This document shows positions 24,011 to 31,067 of a stretch of 64,000 bases of DNA, one piece after another. Position 1 is the stretch's first letter. Each line of letters starts with the position of its first letter. Source of the stretch: an uncultured Ignavibacteria bacterium (lineage in GTDB: Bacteria; Bacteroidota; Ignavibacteria; SZUA-365); NCBI GenBank assembly GCA_913061095.1, contig CAJXVM010000017.1, positions 1 through 64,000 of the forward strand, read 5' to 3'. The position numbers were made by a program, and so were the translations under genes. The notes beneath the pieces are model-generated. The model was not told the DNA's origin. It worked only from the letters and a program-made list of their open reading frames with translations, and did not search any database.

Positions 24011-25843
24011 CTAATTCACGGGTTCTGCTGTGTTCTGCTGCTCGAGGCGACGCTCGTGATGCCGGCGCTGCTCCTCGAGTTCCTCGGGTGACGTGGTCTG
24101 CGGCAGGTAATCCTGCACACTTTCCGGTGAACTGTATTCGTAGGGACCGCGGTATACATGCAATGGGCGATCAAAATTTCCGTGCGGCGGCGGCGAGGGC
24201 GCCTGCCATTCCAGCGAGTTGGCGCGCCACGGATTTCGCTTGGCCTTGCGACCGTAAAACCAGTAGTAGCCGAAATTGATCACGAGAAGAAACTGCGCGA
24301 ATCCGAGCACCATCGCATTGATGGTGATGAACTCGTTCATCGGCTGGAAGGGCTTGAGAAAATCATATACCGTCGGATCGAAAATGCGGCGCATCATCCC
24401 CCCGACACCGAGGATGTGCATCGGGAAAAAGGTGCCGTTGAAGGAAATGAATGTAATCCAGAAATGCCATTTGGCGAGCCGCTCGCTGTACATGCGTCCG
24501 GACATCTTGGGGAACCAGTAGTGCAGTCCGGCAAATACGGCGAACAGACTGCCGCCGAAAAGGACGTAATGGATATGCCCCACGATGAAATAGGTGTCGT
24601 GGATGAAGACGTCCACCGGGGTCGACGCCATGAAAATTCCGCTCAGTCCCCCGACGACGAACATCGACACGAAGGCGACCGCGTTGAGCATCGGTGCGGT
24701 GAATTCCATTTTGCCACGCCACATCGTCCCCAGCCAGTTAAAGGTCTTGATCGCGGACGGCACGGCGATGACCATCGTACTGACCATGAATGTCGTGCCG
24801 AGCAGGGGATTCATCCCGGACTGGAACATGTGATGACCCCACACGATAATGCCGAGGAAGGCGATCGCGACGATGGCGAACACCATGGCGCGGTATCCGT
24901 ACAGCGGCTTGCGGGCGAAGGTCGAGATGACATCGGAGACAACACCCATGCCGGGGAGGATCATGATGTACACGGCGGGGTGTGAATAGAACCAGAACAG
25001 ATGCTGCCAGAGCAGCGGCTGTCCGCCGCCCGCCGTTCGCGTCATGTCACGCGTGGGGACGATCAGATTTTCCGGCTGGAAAAAGCTCGTATGCAGGAAG
25101 TTGTCCATGAACAGCATGGCGAGCGCGGACGCCAGCACCGGCGTGCCGATGGTGATGATGATCGCCGTGATGAACACCGCCCAGACCGTCATCGGAAGGT
25201 CAAACATCTTCAAGCCGGGAGCGCGCATGTTGAGCACGGTGGTGATATAGTTCACTCCACCGAGGATGGACGAAAAGCCGATGAGGAACAGACTGACAAT
25301 CCAGAGTGTCTGCCCGTAGGAGGCAATCGCGCTGAGGGGTGGATAGGCCGTCCAGCCTGCGGCTGCCATCCCTCCTTCCATGAAAAAGCCGGCCATCATG
25401 ATGACTCCGGCCAACGGAAAAAGCCAGAATGACACCATGTTGAGGAAGGGGAAGGCCATGTCGTCAGCGCCGATCATCAGCGGAATGGCGAAGTTGCCGA
25501 ACGTACCGACCAGCAAAGGAATGATGACGGCGAAGATCATGATCGATCCGTGCATCGTCAGCAGCTGCGTGTACCATTCGGCGGTGACCGCACCGGCATC
25601 GTTGACCCATGTATCGGGCAGCATCTGTCCGATCACGGGAATGGGCTCACCGGGATATGCGAGCTGCCATCGGATGAACAGCGCGAAGGCCCCGCCAATG
25701 AACAGGAAGATGATCGCGGTGACCATGAACTGCTTCGCGATCATCTTGTGGTCAGTGGAGAAAATATATTTGCGGATAAACGACTCGCTGTGGGCGTCCG
25801 CCCCGGCGTGTCCGTGATCCTTGTTATGCAGAACTGCTTCCAT
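24011..25843 (-). CDS. coxA: Cytochrome c oxidase subunit I, A2-type
   Basis: 610 residues with 12 or more membrane helices. Haem and CuB ligands are present: H288 of SHPAVY (with Y292 as the cross-linked tyrosine), WGHHMF for the other CuB histidines, and HDTYFIVGHIHYVLFGG for haems A/a3. Helix VI has Y286-S287 in place of the A1-type glutamate (XGHPEV), which places it in the A2 subfamily described for Rhodothermus and Thermus caa3 enzymes. It reduces O2 and pumps protons. The C-terminus has a Gln/Glu-rich tail. Coupled to coxB upstream (15-base gap). Confidence 0.97.
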   Translation of the reverse strand: MEAVLHNKDHGHAGADAHSESFIRKYIFSTDHKMIAKQFMVTAIIFLFIGGAFALFIRWQLAYPGEPIPVIGQMLPDTWVNDAGAVTAEWYTQLLTMHGSIMIFAVIIPLLVGTFGNFAIPLMIGADDMAFPFLNMVSFWLFPLAGVIMMAGFFMEGGMAAAGWTAYPPLSAIASYGQTLWIVSLFLIGFSSILGGVNYITTVLNMRAPGLKMFDLPMTVWAVFITAIIITIGTPVLASALAMLFMDNFLHTSFFQPENLIVPTRDMTRTAGGGQPLLWQHLFWFYSHPAVYIMILPGMGVVSDVISTFARKPLYGYRAMVFAIVAIAFLGIIVWGHHMFQSGMNPLLGTTFMVSTMVIAVPSAIKTFNWLGTMWRGKMEFTAPMLNAVAFVSMFVVGGLSGIFMASTPVDVFIHDTYFIVGHIHYVLFGGSLFAVFAGLHYWFPKMSGRMYSERLAKWHFWITFISFNGTFFPMHILGVGGMMRRIFDPTVYDFLKPFQPMNEFITINAMVLGFAQFLLVINFGYYWFYGRKAKRNPWRANSLEWQAPSPPPHGNFDRPLHVYRGPYEYSSPESVQDYLPQTTSPEELEEQRRHHERRLEQQNTAEPVN

Positions 25844-25858
25844 GGCGCTTCGTTTCGG

Positions 25859-26629
25859 TTACTCGTTCGTCGTTTCCTGCGCGTTCGCAAGTGCGGCCCG
25901 CGCTGTTGTATACTGTTCGTCGATCCAGGTATCGAATTCCTGCTGCGACTGCACGTTGAGCACGCCGCGCATCAGGTAGTGACCGCTGCCGCAGAGTTCC
26001 GCGCAGGCGATCTCGTATTCACCGGTTTTGATGGAATTGAACCAGATATCGACCCACTGTCCGGGCACGGCATCCTGCTTGACGCGCATGTTGGGGAGAA
26101 AGAAGCTGTGGATGACGTCCATTGACGACAGGCGAACAAGGATGGTCTTGTTGACCGGGATGTTCATGCTGTTGATGGTGGTGACATCGTCCTTTCCGTT
26201 CGGGTCTTCGGGATCGATGCCGAAGGGATTCGTCGTTGAGATAAGGCCGCGTTCCCGGCGTCCGAAAATCCCATCGGACCCGGGGTAGCGGAAATGCCAG
26301 AGATATGTCTGTCCCATGACCTCGACCACGAGATCGGGATTCGGCGTTTTCTCCGAATACTTGATATCCTCCCAGATGCCATCGCTGTAAAACGCGAGAA
26401 AGAGAAACAGCGCGAAGGGCAATGCGGTCCAGGAGAACTCAAGCAGATTGTTTCCGTGGTAGTGGTAGGCCTTTTCTCCCTTGCGCTTGCGCCTGTAACG
26501 GATAATAAAGGCAATGTATATCGCATTTACGAGCACAAAAATGGCAACTGAGATATAGTAGATCAGCCGGAACAGGTGATCCACTCCTTCGCCAAAGACA
26601 GAGACATTTTCAGGGAGCCAGTCAAGCAT
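25859..26629 (-). CDS. coxB: Cytochrome c oxidase subunit II with CuA site
   Basis: 256 residues: two N-terminal membrane helices and a cupredoxin domain with the full CuA set, an upstream His in VIHSFF and C209-AEL-C213-GSG-H217-YL-M220. It accepts electrons from cytochrome c. There is no haem c domain in this protein; the gene just upstream supplies a separate cytochrome c, so the usual caa3 fusion is split here. Confidence 0.96.
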   Translation of the reverse strand: MLDWLPENVSVFGEGVDHLFRLIYYISVAIFVLVNAIYIAFIIRYRRKRKGEKAYHYHGNNLLEFSWTALPFALFLFLAFYSDGIWEDIKYSEKTPNPDLVVEVMGQTYLWHFRYPGSDGIFGRRERGLISTTNPFGIDPEDPNGKDDVTTINSMNIPVNKTILVRLSSMDVIHSFFLPNMRVKQDAVPGQWVDIWFNSIKTGEYEIACAELCGSGHYLMRGVLNVQSQQEFDTWIDEQYTTARAALANAQETTNE

Positions 26630-26665
26630 GTCGATCGTACCTTGGTTGCATGCGGCGTGAGAGCG

Positions 26666-27238
26666 TCACAGGGACGACTTCAATTCTTCTTCAGTATATG
26701 CGCCGGCCTTGGATTTCGTGGCCTCGCGCACGTTCACAACGGTTTCGGCATCAACTTCCGAGGCGCTGTTGCCCCAGCTGGTGCGGATAAAGGTGAGGAC
26801 GTCGGCGATCTCCTGATCGCTCAGGTCATTTTTCCAGGGCTGCATCACTCCGTTGTACTGGGTACCGTTGCGCTCGATGGGACCCTGGAATCCGTGAAGT
26901 ACAATTTTGATCGGGAGATCGGGATTTCCCGTGGCGAGCTCCGATCCGACCAGCGAGGGATACACTCCCGGAATGCCCGTTCCATCCATCTGATGACAGA
27001 CCGCGCATTTCGCGTTGAAAACACCGGCACCCGGACCACCCGCTGCAGCGATTGCACCAACGTCCTGCTGCGCACCGGCTGGATCGTCCCACTCCGGAGG
27101 TGCCTCATCATCAACGAACGCATAACACCCCGCCAGAAGCAATGCACTCAGGACGGGAAGCAGAGCGGAACGATAATTTTTAAGCAGTCTAAGTAAAAAT
27201 CGCTTGGGGCGTGAAAAGACGTCGTCACAAGTACTCAT
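26666..27238 (-). CDS. Lipoprotein cytochrome c heading the oxidase cluster
   Basis: 190 residues. A basic N-terminus leads to a lipobox LLAGC (C38). The cytochrome c domain has CAVCH (C78, C81, H82) and a likely Met ligand in NGVMQPW. It is the first gene of the 18-gene run and most likely shuttles electrons from ActE to the CuA site, standing in for the fused cytochrome c domain of other caa3 oxidases. The first ~20 residues before the hydrophobic stretch are longer than usual, and no strong ribosome site precedes ATG 27238, so the true start could lie later. Confidence 0.85.
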   Translation of the reverse strand: MSTCDDVFSRPKRFLLRLLKNYRSALLPVLSALLLAGCYAFVDDEAPPEWDDPAGAQQDVGAIAAAGGPGAGVFNAKCAVCHQMDGTGIPGVYPSLVGSELATGNPDLPIKIVLHGFQGPIERNGTQYNGVMQPWKNDLSDQEIADVLTFIRTSWGNSASEVDAETVVNVREATKSKAGAYTEEELKSSL

Positions 27239-27715
27239 GGGGAGAAACGACCAGTTCTAATGCCGTTGATTAACTTTGCGAGATTTTCAATCGAAACAAG
27301 CTACGGCTTGTCCGAATTCAAGTCAAGGGGTGGTGAAAAATTTTCACCATCGGGTTCATGGAAATAACCGACCAGGCAGTTGCACGGGTTCCACTCAATG
27401 GGGAGAAATCCCTGCCCAACATCTTTCATTTCAACGGCTTAGCAGACATTCGCGTCCCCTTCTCCCTGTCGTCTTCATCCGCTGTTCCCGGCGGCCCAAG
27501 TCTCTGATTTCACGTTGCTTGCATCCCCGACCATGGACGTGATATCCGCTGCAAGGAAGAGATTATCTCCGGAGAAAAGAGCAGCTTCGGCAGCACTCTC
27601 CGCCCGGCTCATTCACCGGTCATGATCATATATCCCCAATTATTTTTCCACCGAAATTTTTTTCCAATTTACCGGGTGCGCCCGTGCATTTTCTCGATCC
27701 CAAGCGGATGAAATG
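27239..27715. other. Promoter-bearing intergenic region of the respiratory supercluster
   Basis: About 480 bases with no credible gene; short frames here lack ribosome sites and family resemblance. It holds the perfect palindrome at 27331-27349 and AT-rich stretches (27265-27300 and 27635-27670). It must contain the promoter for the minus-strand respiratory run that starts at 27238. The far end holds the groES terminator. A small RNA or a long 5' leader could also lie here, but I see no specific fold. Confidence 0.5.
27331..27349. promoter_or_regulatory. Perfect 19-bp palindrome upstream of the oxidase supercluster
   Basis: TGGTGAAAA-A-TTTTCACCA has 9-base perfect arms and one central base. 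It lies 93-111 bases upstream of the first gene of the respiratory run. The outer GTGA/TCAC halves recall CRP/FNR-type half sites, but the spacing (7 bases) differs from the usual 6, so I do not assign the family. It could also form a hairpin, but no T-run follows on the minus strand. Confidence 0.55.
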
Positions 27716-27718
27716 CAA

Positions 27719-27747
27719 AAGGGCGGCCGCGGAAAGCGGACGCCCTT
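27719..27747 (-). terminator. Rho-independent terminator after groES
   Basis: AAGGGCG (27719-27725) pairs with CGCCCTT (27741-27747). An inner CCGC/GCGG stem is separated by a single mismatch, and on the minus strand the hairpin is followed by TTTTGC. It ends the groES transcript and isolates it from the oxidase promoter region. Confidence 0.85.
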
Positions 27748-27772
27748 GTTTGCGCAACTGCGGAGTATGCGG

Positions 27773-28042
27773 TCAGCGGAGAATCGCCAGCACGTCAGCG
27801 CGAGAGAGAATCAGGTAATCCGTCCCCTCATAGCTGATCTCGTCACCGGCAAATTTCGCGAATAGCACGCTGTCGCCTTCCTTGAAAATCTCGCCGAGCT
27901 CCTCGTCAGTGCCGACGGCGACGACTTTTCCCATCTGCGGCTTTTCCTTTGCCGTGTCAGGGATGATAATGCTTCCGACTTTCTGCTCCTCCTGCTCGAT
28001 GCGTTCGACGAGCAGACGATCATCGATCGGTTGAATGTTCAT
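27773..28042 (-). CDS. groES: Co-chaperonin GroES, encoded without groEL
   Basis: 89 residues, slightly shorter than the usual ~95. PIDDRLLVE at the N-terminus, the mobile loop region QKVGSIIIPDTAKEKPQ, then GKVVAVG and SVLFAKFAGDEI are classic GroES features. It caps the GroEL folding chamber. No groEL follows: the next element is a terminator, and a glutaredoxin gene precedes. The ribosome site CGGAG stands before ATG 28042. It could be a second, stress-related groES copy. Confidence 0.95.
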   Translation of the reverse strand: MNIQPIDDRLLVERIEQEEQKVGSIIIPDTAKEKPQMGKVVAVGTDEELGEIFKEGDSVLFAKFAGDEISYEGTDYLILSRADVLAILR

Positions 28043-28065
28043 GTGTGCTCCGTTGATTGTTTGAT

Positions 28066-28311
28066 TTATTTGAGTTCAAGCAATGTGTCAATTTTGCTGC
28101 GGTCGAATCCCACGACCGGACGGTTGTTGATCCAGAGCTGCGGGACCCCCTGCTGGCCGGTCTTGCGCACCATTTCCGCTGCGGCGCGGCTGTCCCTGCT
28201 CACGTCCACATCTTTGAAGCGGACTCCGTTCTGCTTGAGATAGCGCTTCACATTCGTGCAGTGCGGACAGGTTGGAGTGGAAAATACAACGACACGTTTC
28301 ATCTGAGTCAT
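28066..28311 (-). CDS. Glutaredoxin-family thiol-disulfide protein
   Basis: 81 residues of a single thioredoxin-fold domain with the redox motif CPHC near the N-terminus (TPTCPHCTNVKRYL), the cis-proline GVPQLWI and the C-terminal VVGFDRSKIDTLL common to glutaredoxin/NrdH-like proteins. It reduces disulfides in the cytoplasm, using glutathione or another thiol. It sits 23 bases upstream of groES and downstream of an RsrA-like anti-sigma locus, which suggests a thiol-stress role. The start may be ATG 28311 or the ATG 9 bases later. Confidence 0.9.
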   Translation of the reverse strand: MTQMKRVVVFSTPTCPHCTNVKRYLKQNGVRFKDVDVSRDSRAAAEMVRKTGQQGVPQLWINNRPVVGFDRSKIDTLLELK

Positions 28312-28374
28312 GGTTTCTGTTCTGTCAAAATGATGGATGAAAAGCGGAGGACAACACCGTGTTCAGCAGTGGCA

Positions 28375-28548
28375 TCAGCCGAATGCTTCCATGCCGAGCA
28401 GCAATCCGATGAAGGCGAAATAGGGAATGGCGATGCGGGGATTGCACATGATCGGGCACCCTCCCGTCACACGGCTCAGATTTTTACTGATGAAGTAGCC
28501 CGCGCCTCCTCCGAGGATGGCTCCGGCAACGGCTGCAAGTATGGTCAT
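28375..28548 (-). CDS. Small DUF6132-like membrane protein
   Basis: 57 residues from ATG 28548: helix 1 with a glycine run (GAILGGGAGYFI), then GGCPIMCNPRIAIPYFAFIG with helix 2. Small proteins with the 'CPI..NP....' pattern (DUF6132) are found in Bacteroidota next to rhodanese or thiol genes; function is unknown. A GTG at 28644 would add 32 polar residues that do not resemble the family, so I prefer the shorter form. Neither start has a strong ribosome site. Confidence 0.65.
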   Translation of the reverse strand: MTILAAVAGAILGGGAGYFISKNLSRVTGGCPIMCNPRIAIPYFAFIGLLLGMEAFG

Positions 28549-28672
28549 GCGGATGCTGTCTTCGCGTTGTGGCTGTTCAGTTCCGTGCTTACACGGGCTG
28601 GCCGGTTCTCTTGATGAGCCCCGATCTCCCGATTCGGCACTCACGTGTGATGCAGACGAAGACGAAAGAGGT

Positions 28673-28927
28673 TCAGTCTTTCTCCTCGATGCCGAGGGAG
28701 TCCAGAAGCATGTGCCGTGCCTGGTCTGAAAAACAGGGGGAGGTCGCCCGGTACAGCCCGATCATCTTGTCGATGGAATCGCAGTACGAGCTGCAGTCGG
28801 GGCAGTGCTCCAGATGACGGGCGAGCGCGCGGCAGCGATCGGAATCCGAATCGTCACCGAAATGCTCGCAGATATAGTCGACGACCTGCTGGCAGGACTC
28901 GAAATGTTGTTCGTTGCGTTCACTCAT
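28673..28927 (-). CDS. RsrA-like zinc-binding anti-sigma factor
   Basis: 84 residues from ATG 28927, which overlaps the sigma gene stop (two further ATGs at 28933 and 28939 are possible). It has the ZAS motif H38-LEH-C42-PD-C45 plus C12, C20 and C32. The C12/C32/H38/C42/C45 pattern is the S. coelicolor RsrA pattern (C11, C31, H37, C41, C44) shifted by one residue, and KMIGLYR and the C-terminal LLDSL also match. RsrA holds SigR until disulfide formation expels zinc and frees the sigma factor. A redox-sensing anti-sigma role is therefore likely but untested. Confidence 0.85.
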   Translation of the reverse strand: MSERNEQHFESCQQVVDYICEHFGDDSDSDRCRALARHLEHCPDCSSYCDSIDKMIGLYRATSPCFSDQARHMLLDSLGIEEKD

Positions 28928-29501
28928 CGCCATGCTCATTGAAAATGGGAGCAAGTTCGTTGCGTAATGTCGCGCGGGCACGGTGCAGCCGCGATTTCAC
29001 TGCGGGAACGCTCAGGTTTGTGATGCTGCTCACTTCCTCTGTGGACAGTCCTTCGATATCCCGCAGAACAAATATCACCTTGTACTCCGGTGCCAGTTTG
29101 TCTATCGCCTCATCGAGATGCGTCTTGAGATCAGCGCGCTCGACACTTGCCTCAGGATCGTGTTCCCAGTGTTCGACCGGAATCTCGGGCATCGTGCCTT
29201 CTTCATCGTCAAGAGACACGGTGCGCCGTGTCTTTTCGCTCCGGGCAAGCATTAGGCAGTGATTCGAAACGATCGTGTACAGCCAGGTCGAGAACTTCGA
29301 GCGGTTGTCAAACTGATTCAGCTTCTTGAGAATGCTCAGGAAGGTTTCCTGTGTCGCATGCTCGGCCCGATCCTGGTTGCGGCAGATGTTGTACGAAAAG
29401 CGGAAAATGACCGGCGCGTATTCATCGACAAGCTGCCTGATGGCATGATTATCGCCGGCTTTCGCCTTTTCAATGACTTCCGCTTCCTTTTCGATACTCA
29501 T
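28920..29501 (-). CDS. ECF RNA polymerase sigma factor (SigR-like)
   Basis: 193 residues. Region 2 (about 20-90) has IFRFSYNICRNQDRAEHATQETF and STWLYTIVSNHC; region 4 (about 130-185) has the helix-turn-helix LSTEEVSSITNLSVPAVKSRLHRARATL. There is no region 3, as expected for ECF factors. It directs transcription of a stress regulon and is paired with the RsrA-like anti-sigma factor by an 8-base overlap. The AT-rich spacer 29502-29573 may hold an autoregulated promoter. Confidence 0.95.
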   Translation of the reverse strand: MSIEKEAEVIEKAKAGDNHAIRQLVDEYAPVIFRFSYNICRNQDRAEHATQETFLSILKKLNQFDNRSKFSTWLYTIVSNHCLMLARSEKTRRTVSLDDEEGTMPEIPVEHWEHDPEASVERADLKTHLDEAIDKLAPEYKVIFVLRDIEGLSTEEVSSITNLSVPAVKSRLHRARATLRNELAPIFNEHGDE

Positions 29502-29573
29502 AAGGTGTGATGCAGTCCTGCAGGAAATGATTCAATCAGACAATAAAAGTACGAAATTCCACGATCAGGAGCA

Positions 29574-30299
29574 TTATTCGTCCATCTCGAGCAGCCAGCC
29601 GTGCTCGCGCAGCCAGCGCTGATGTTCGCTGCGTTCCGGACAGTAGCGCTCGACGATGCGCCAGAAACGGGGAGAATGATTCAGCTCCCTGAGATGCGCC
29701 AGTTCATGAATGACGACGTAGTCGGCCACCTCCGGCGGTGCGAGCATCAGGCGCATGTTCAGGCTGATGTTGCCGTTCTGTGAACAGCTTCCCCATTTGC
29801 TGCGCTGGGCACGAATCGTTACGCGTCCGTGCTGCAGCCGCATCTCGCGGGCATACAGCGTCACACGCTGCGTGAGATCCTGCATGGCCCAGCGGCGCAG
29901 CCAGCGGAGGAAGAGATCGCGGATGACATCCTCGTCGTCTGTCCTTTGACGGGGAAGAGAGATATCGAGGATGTCTCCGTCGAGACGCAGTCGTCCCGCA
30001 TTTCTCTCCCATGGTGTCACACGCAGCGGGACCCAGCGTCCCTGAATCAGCAAACGCTCCCCGTCTGCATAGCGCCAGCGAGGCTGCTGCTGTTCCAGGT
30101 CGCGGTAATAGTTGAGGCGATCAAGAATCCAGGGGGCTTTCTCGCGAACCATTGCGTGAAGCTCGCGTTCGGGATATCCCCAGGGGGCGGAGATGCGCAC
30201 ACCGTTTTTCCCTGAGACGGTCAGGCGCACATAGCGGTTTCTCCGCGTTTTGAGCACACGGTACTCGATGTCGACACCCTGAATACGAATGCGCGGCAT
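29574..30299 (-). CDS. YgjP-like zinc metallopeptidase (M48/DUF45)
   Basis: 241 residues. The C-terminal third has the zinc motif HELAHLRELNHSPRFW (HExxH with a later His), preceded by QRSKWGSCSQNGNISLNMRLML, the DUF45/WLM signature. The N-terminal part is the usual YgjP beta-rich region (RNRYVRLTVSGKNGVRISAPWG). The family is a predicted cytoplasmic peptidase of unknown substrate; it lies 8 bases after the O-methyltransferase. Confidence 0.92.
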   Translation of the reverse strand: MPRIRIQGVDIEYRVLKTRRNRYVRLTVSGKNGVRISAPWGYPERELHAMVREKAPWILDRLNYYRDLEQQQPRWRYADGERLLIQGRWVPLRVTPWERNAGRLRLDGDILDISLPRQRTDDEDVIRDLFLRWLRRWAMQDLTQRVTLYAREMRLQHGRVTIRAQRSKWGSCSQNGNISLNMRLMLAPPEVADYVVIHELAHLRELNHSPRFWRIVERYCPERSEHQRWLREHGWLLEMDE

Positions 30300-30307
30300 G
30301 GGATCAC

Positions 30308-30934
30308 CTAGCGCACGCGGCAGACGAGAAGGCCGTCCCTGATCGGTACCAGCCCCGCATGCACGCGGTCATCCTCGAACGCGATGCGGTTCAGCTCCGC
30401 CACGCCTTTCGTGGAGGCATCCGAGTTTCCTTCAAGCATGCGCCCGTACCAGAGCGCATTGTCGAAGACGAGTATCCCGCCACGTCTCAGACGCGGTACG
30501 GACATCCGGTACGCCTCCGGATACTCGTGTTTGTCGATGTCGCAGAAAATGAGATCGAACGTTCCCTCGATGCCGTTGAACAGCTGCAGAGCATCGCCGG
30601 TGTGGAAACTGATGCGCGGACGCACACCGACCTCGGCGAACGCAGCCTCCGCCCGGGTGCGGTTGGAGGCACTGCCGTCGGTACAGATGATTTCACCGTC
30701 GTCATCGAGCGCCTGCGCGAACCAGAGCGCAGAATATCCGAAGCCGCTGCCGAGCTCCATGATGCGGCGGGCGCCGGTCATACGCGCAAGCTGCGCGAGG
30801 TGATTGCCGACGAGAGGACCGATGATCGGGAAATCCTGCTCGCGCGCCTCCTGCTCCATTTCCAGCAGCACGGGGTGGCGCTGCGGGAGCAGTTCCCCCA
30901 TATAGGCTTCGATGTCGGGATGAACGATCTGCAT
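30308..30934 (-). CDS. O-methyltransferase (class I SAM-dependent)
   Basis: 208 residues. SAM motif I is IMELGSGFGYSALWFAQAL, the acidic loop is IICTDGS, then FDLIFCDIDKHEYPEAY and GGILVFDNALWYGRM, all typical of the catechol/caffeoyl-CoA O-methyltransferase (TrmR-like) family. The TrmR branch methylates wobble uridine in tRNA, but small-molecule substrates are equally possible. ATG 30934 has AAAGGAA upstream; the frame extends further without a better start. Confidence 0.9.
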   Translation of the reverse strand: MQIVHPDIEAYMGELLPQRHPVLLEMEQEAREQDFPIIGPLVGNHLAQLARMTGARRIMELGSGFGYSALWFAQALDDDGEIICTDGSASNRTRAEAAFAEVGVRPRISFHTGDALQLFNGIEGTFDLIFCDIDKHEYPEAYRMSVPRLRRGGILVFDNALWYGRMLEGNSDASTKGVAELNRIAFEDDRVHAGLVPIRDGLLVCRVR

Positions 30935-31067
30935 GTGTATTCCTTTCAAAAACATACCCTCCCCCACCGCTGACCGCCAGTCGCCGTCTCCGCATTGCAA
31001 GTAGTGAGGAATGGATTTACGGCGGTCCGTTACGCGGCGGCGGCGGGAGGGTTGCGGAAACGGCGCA

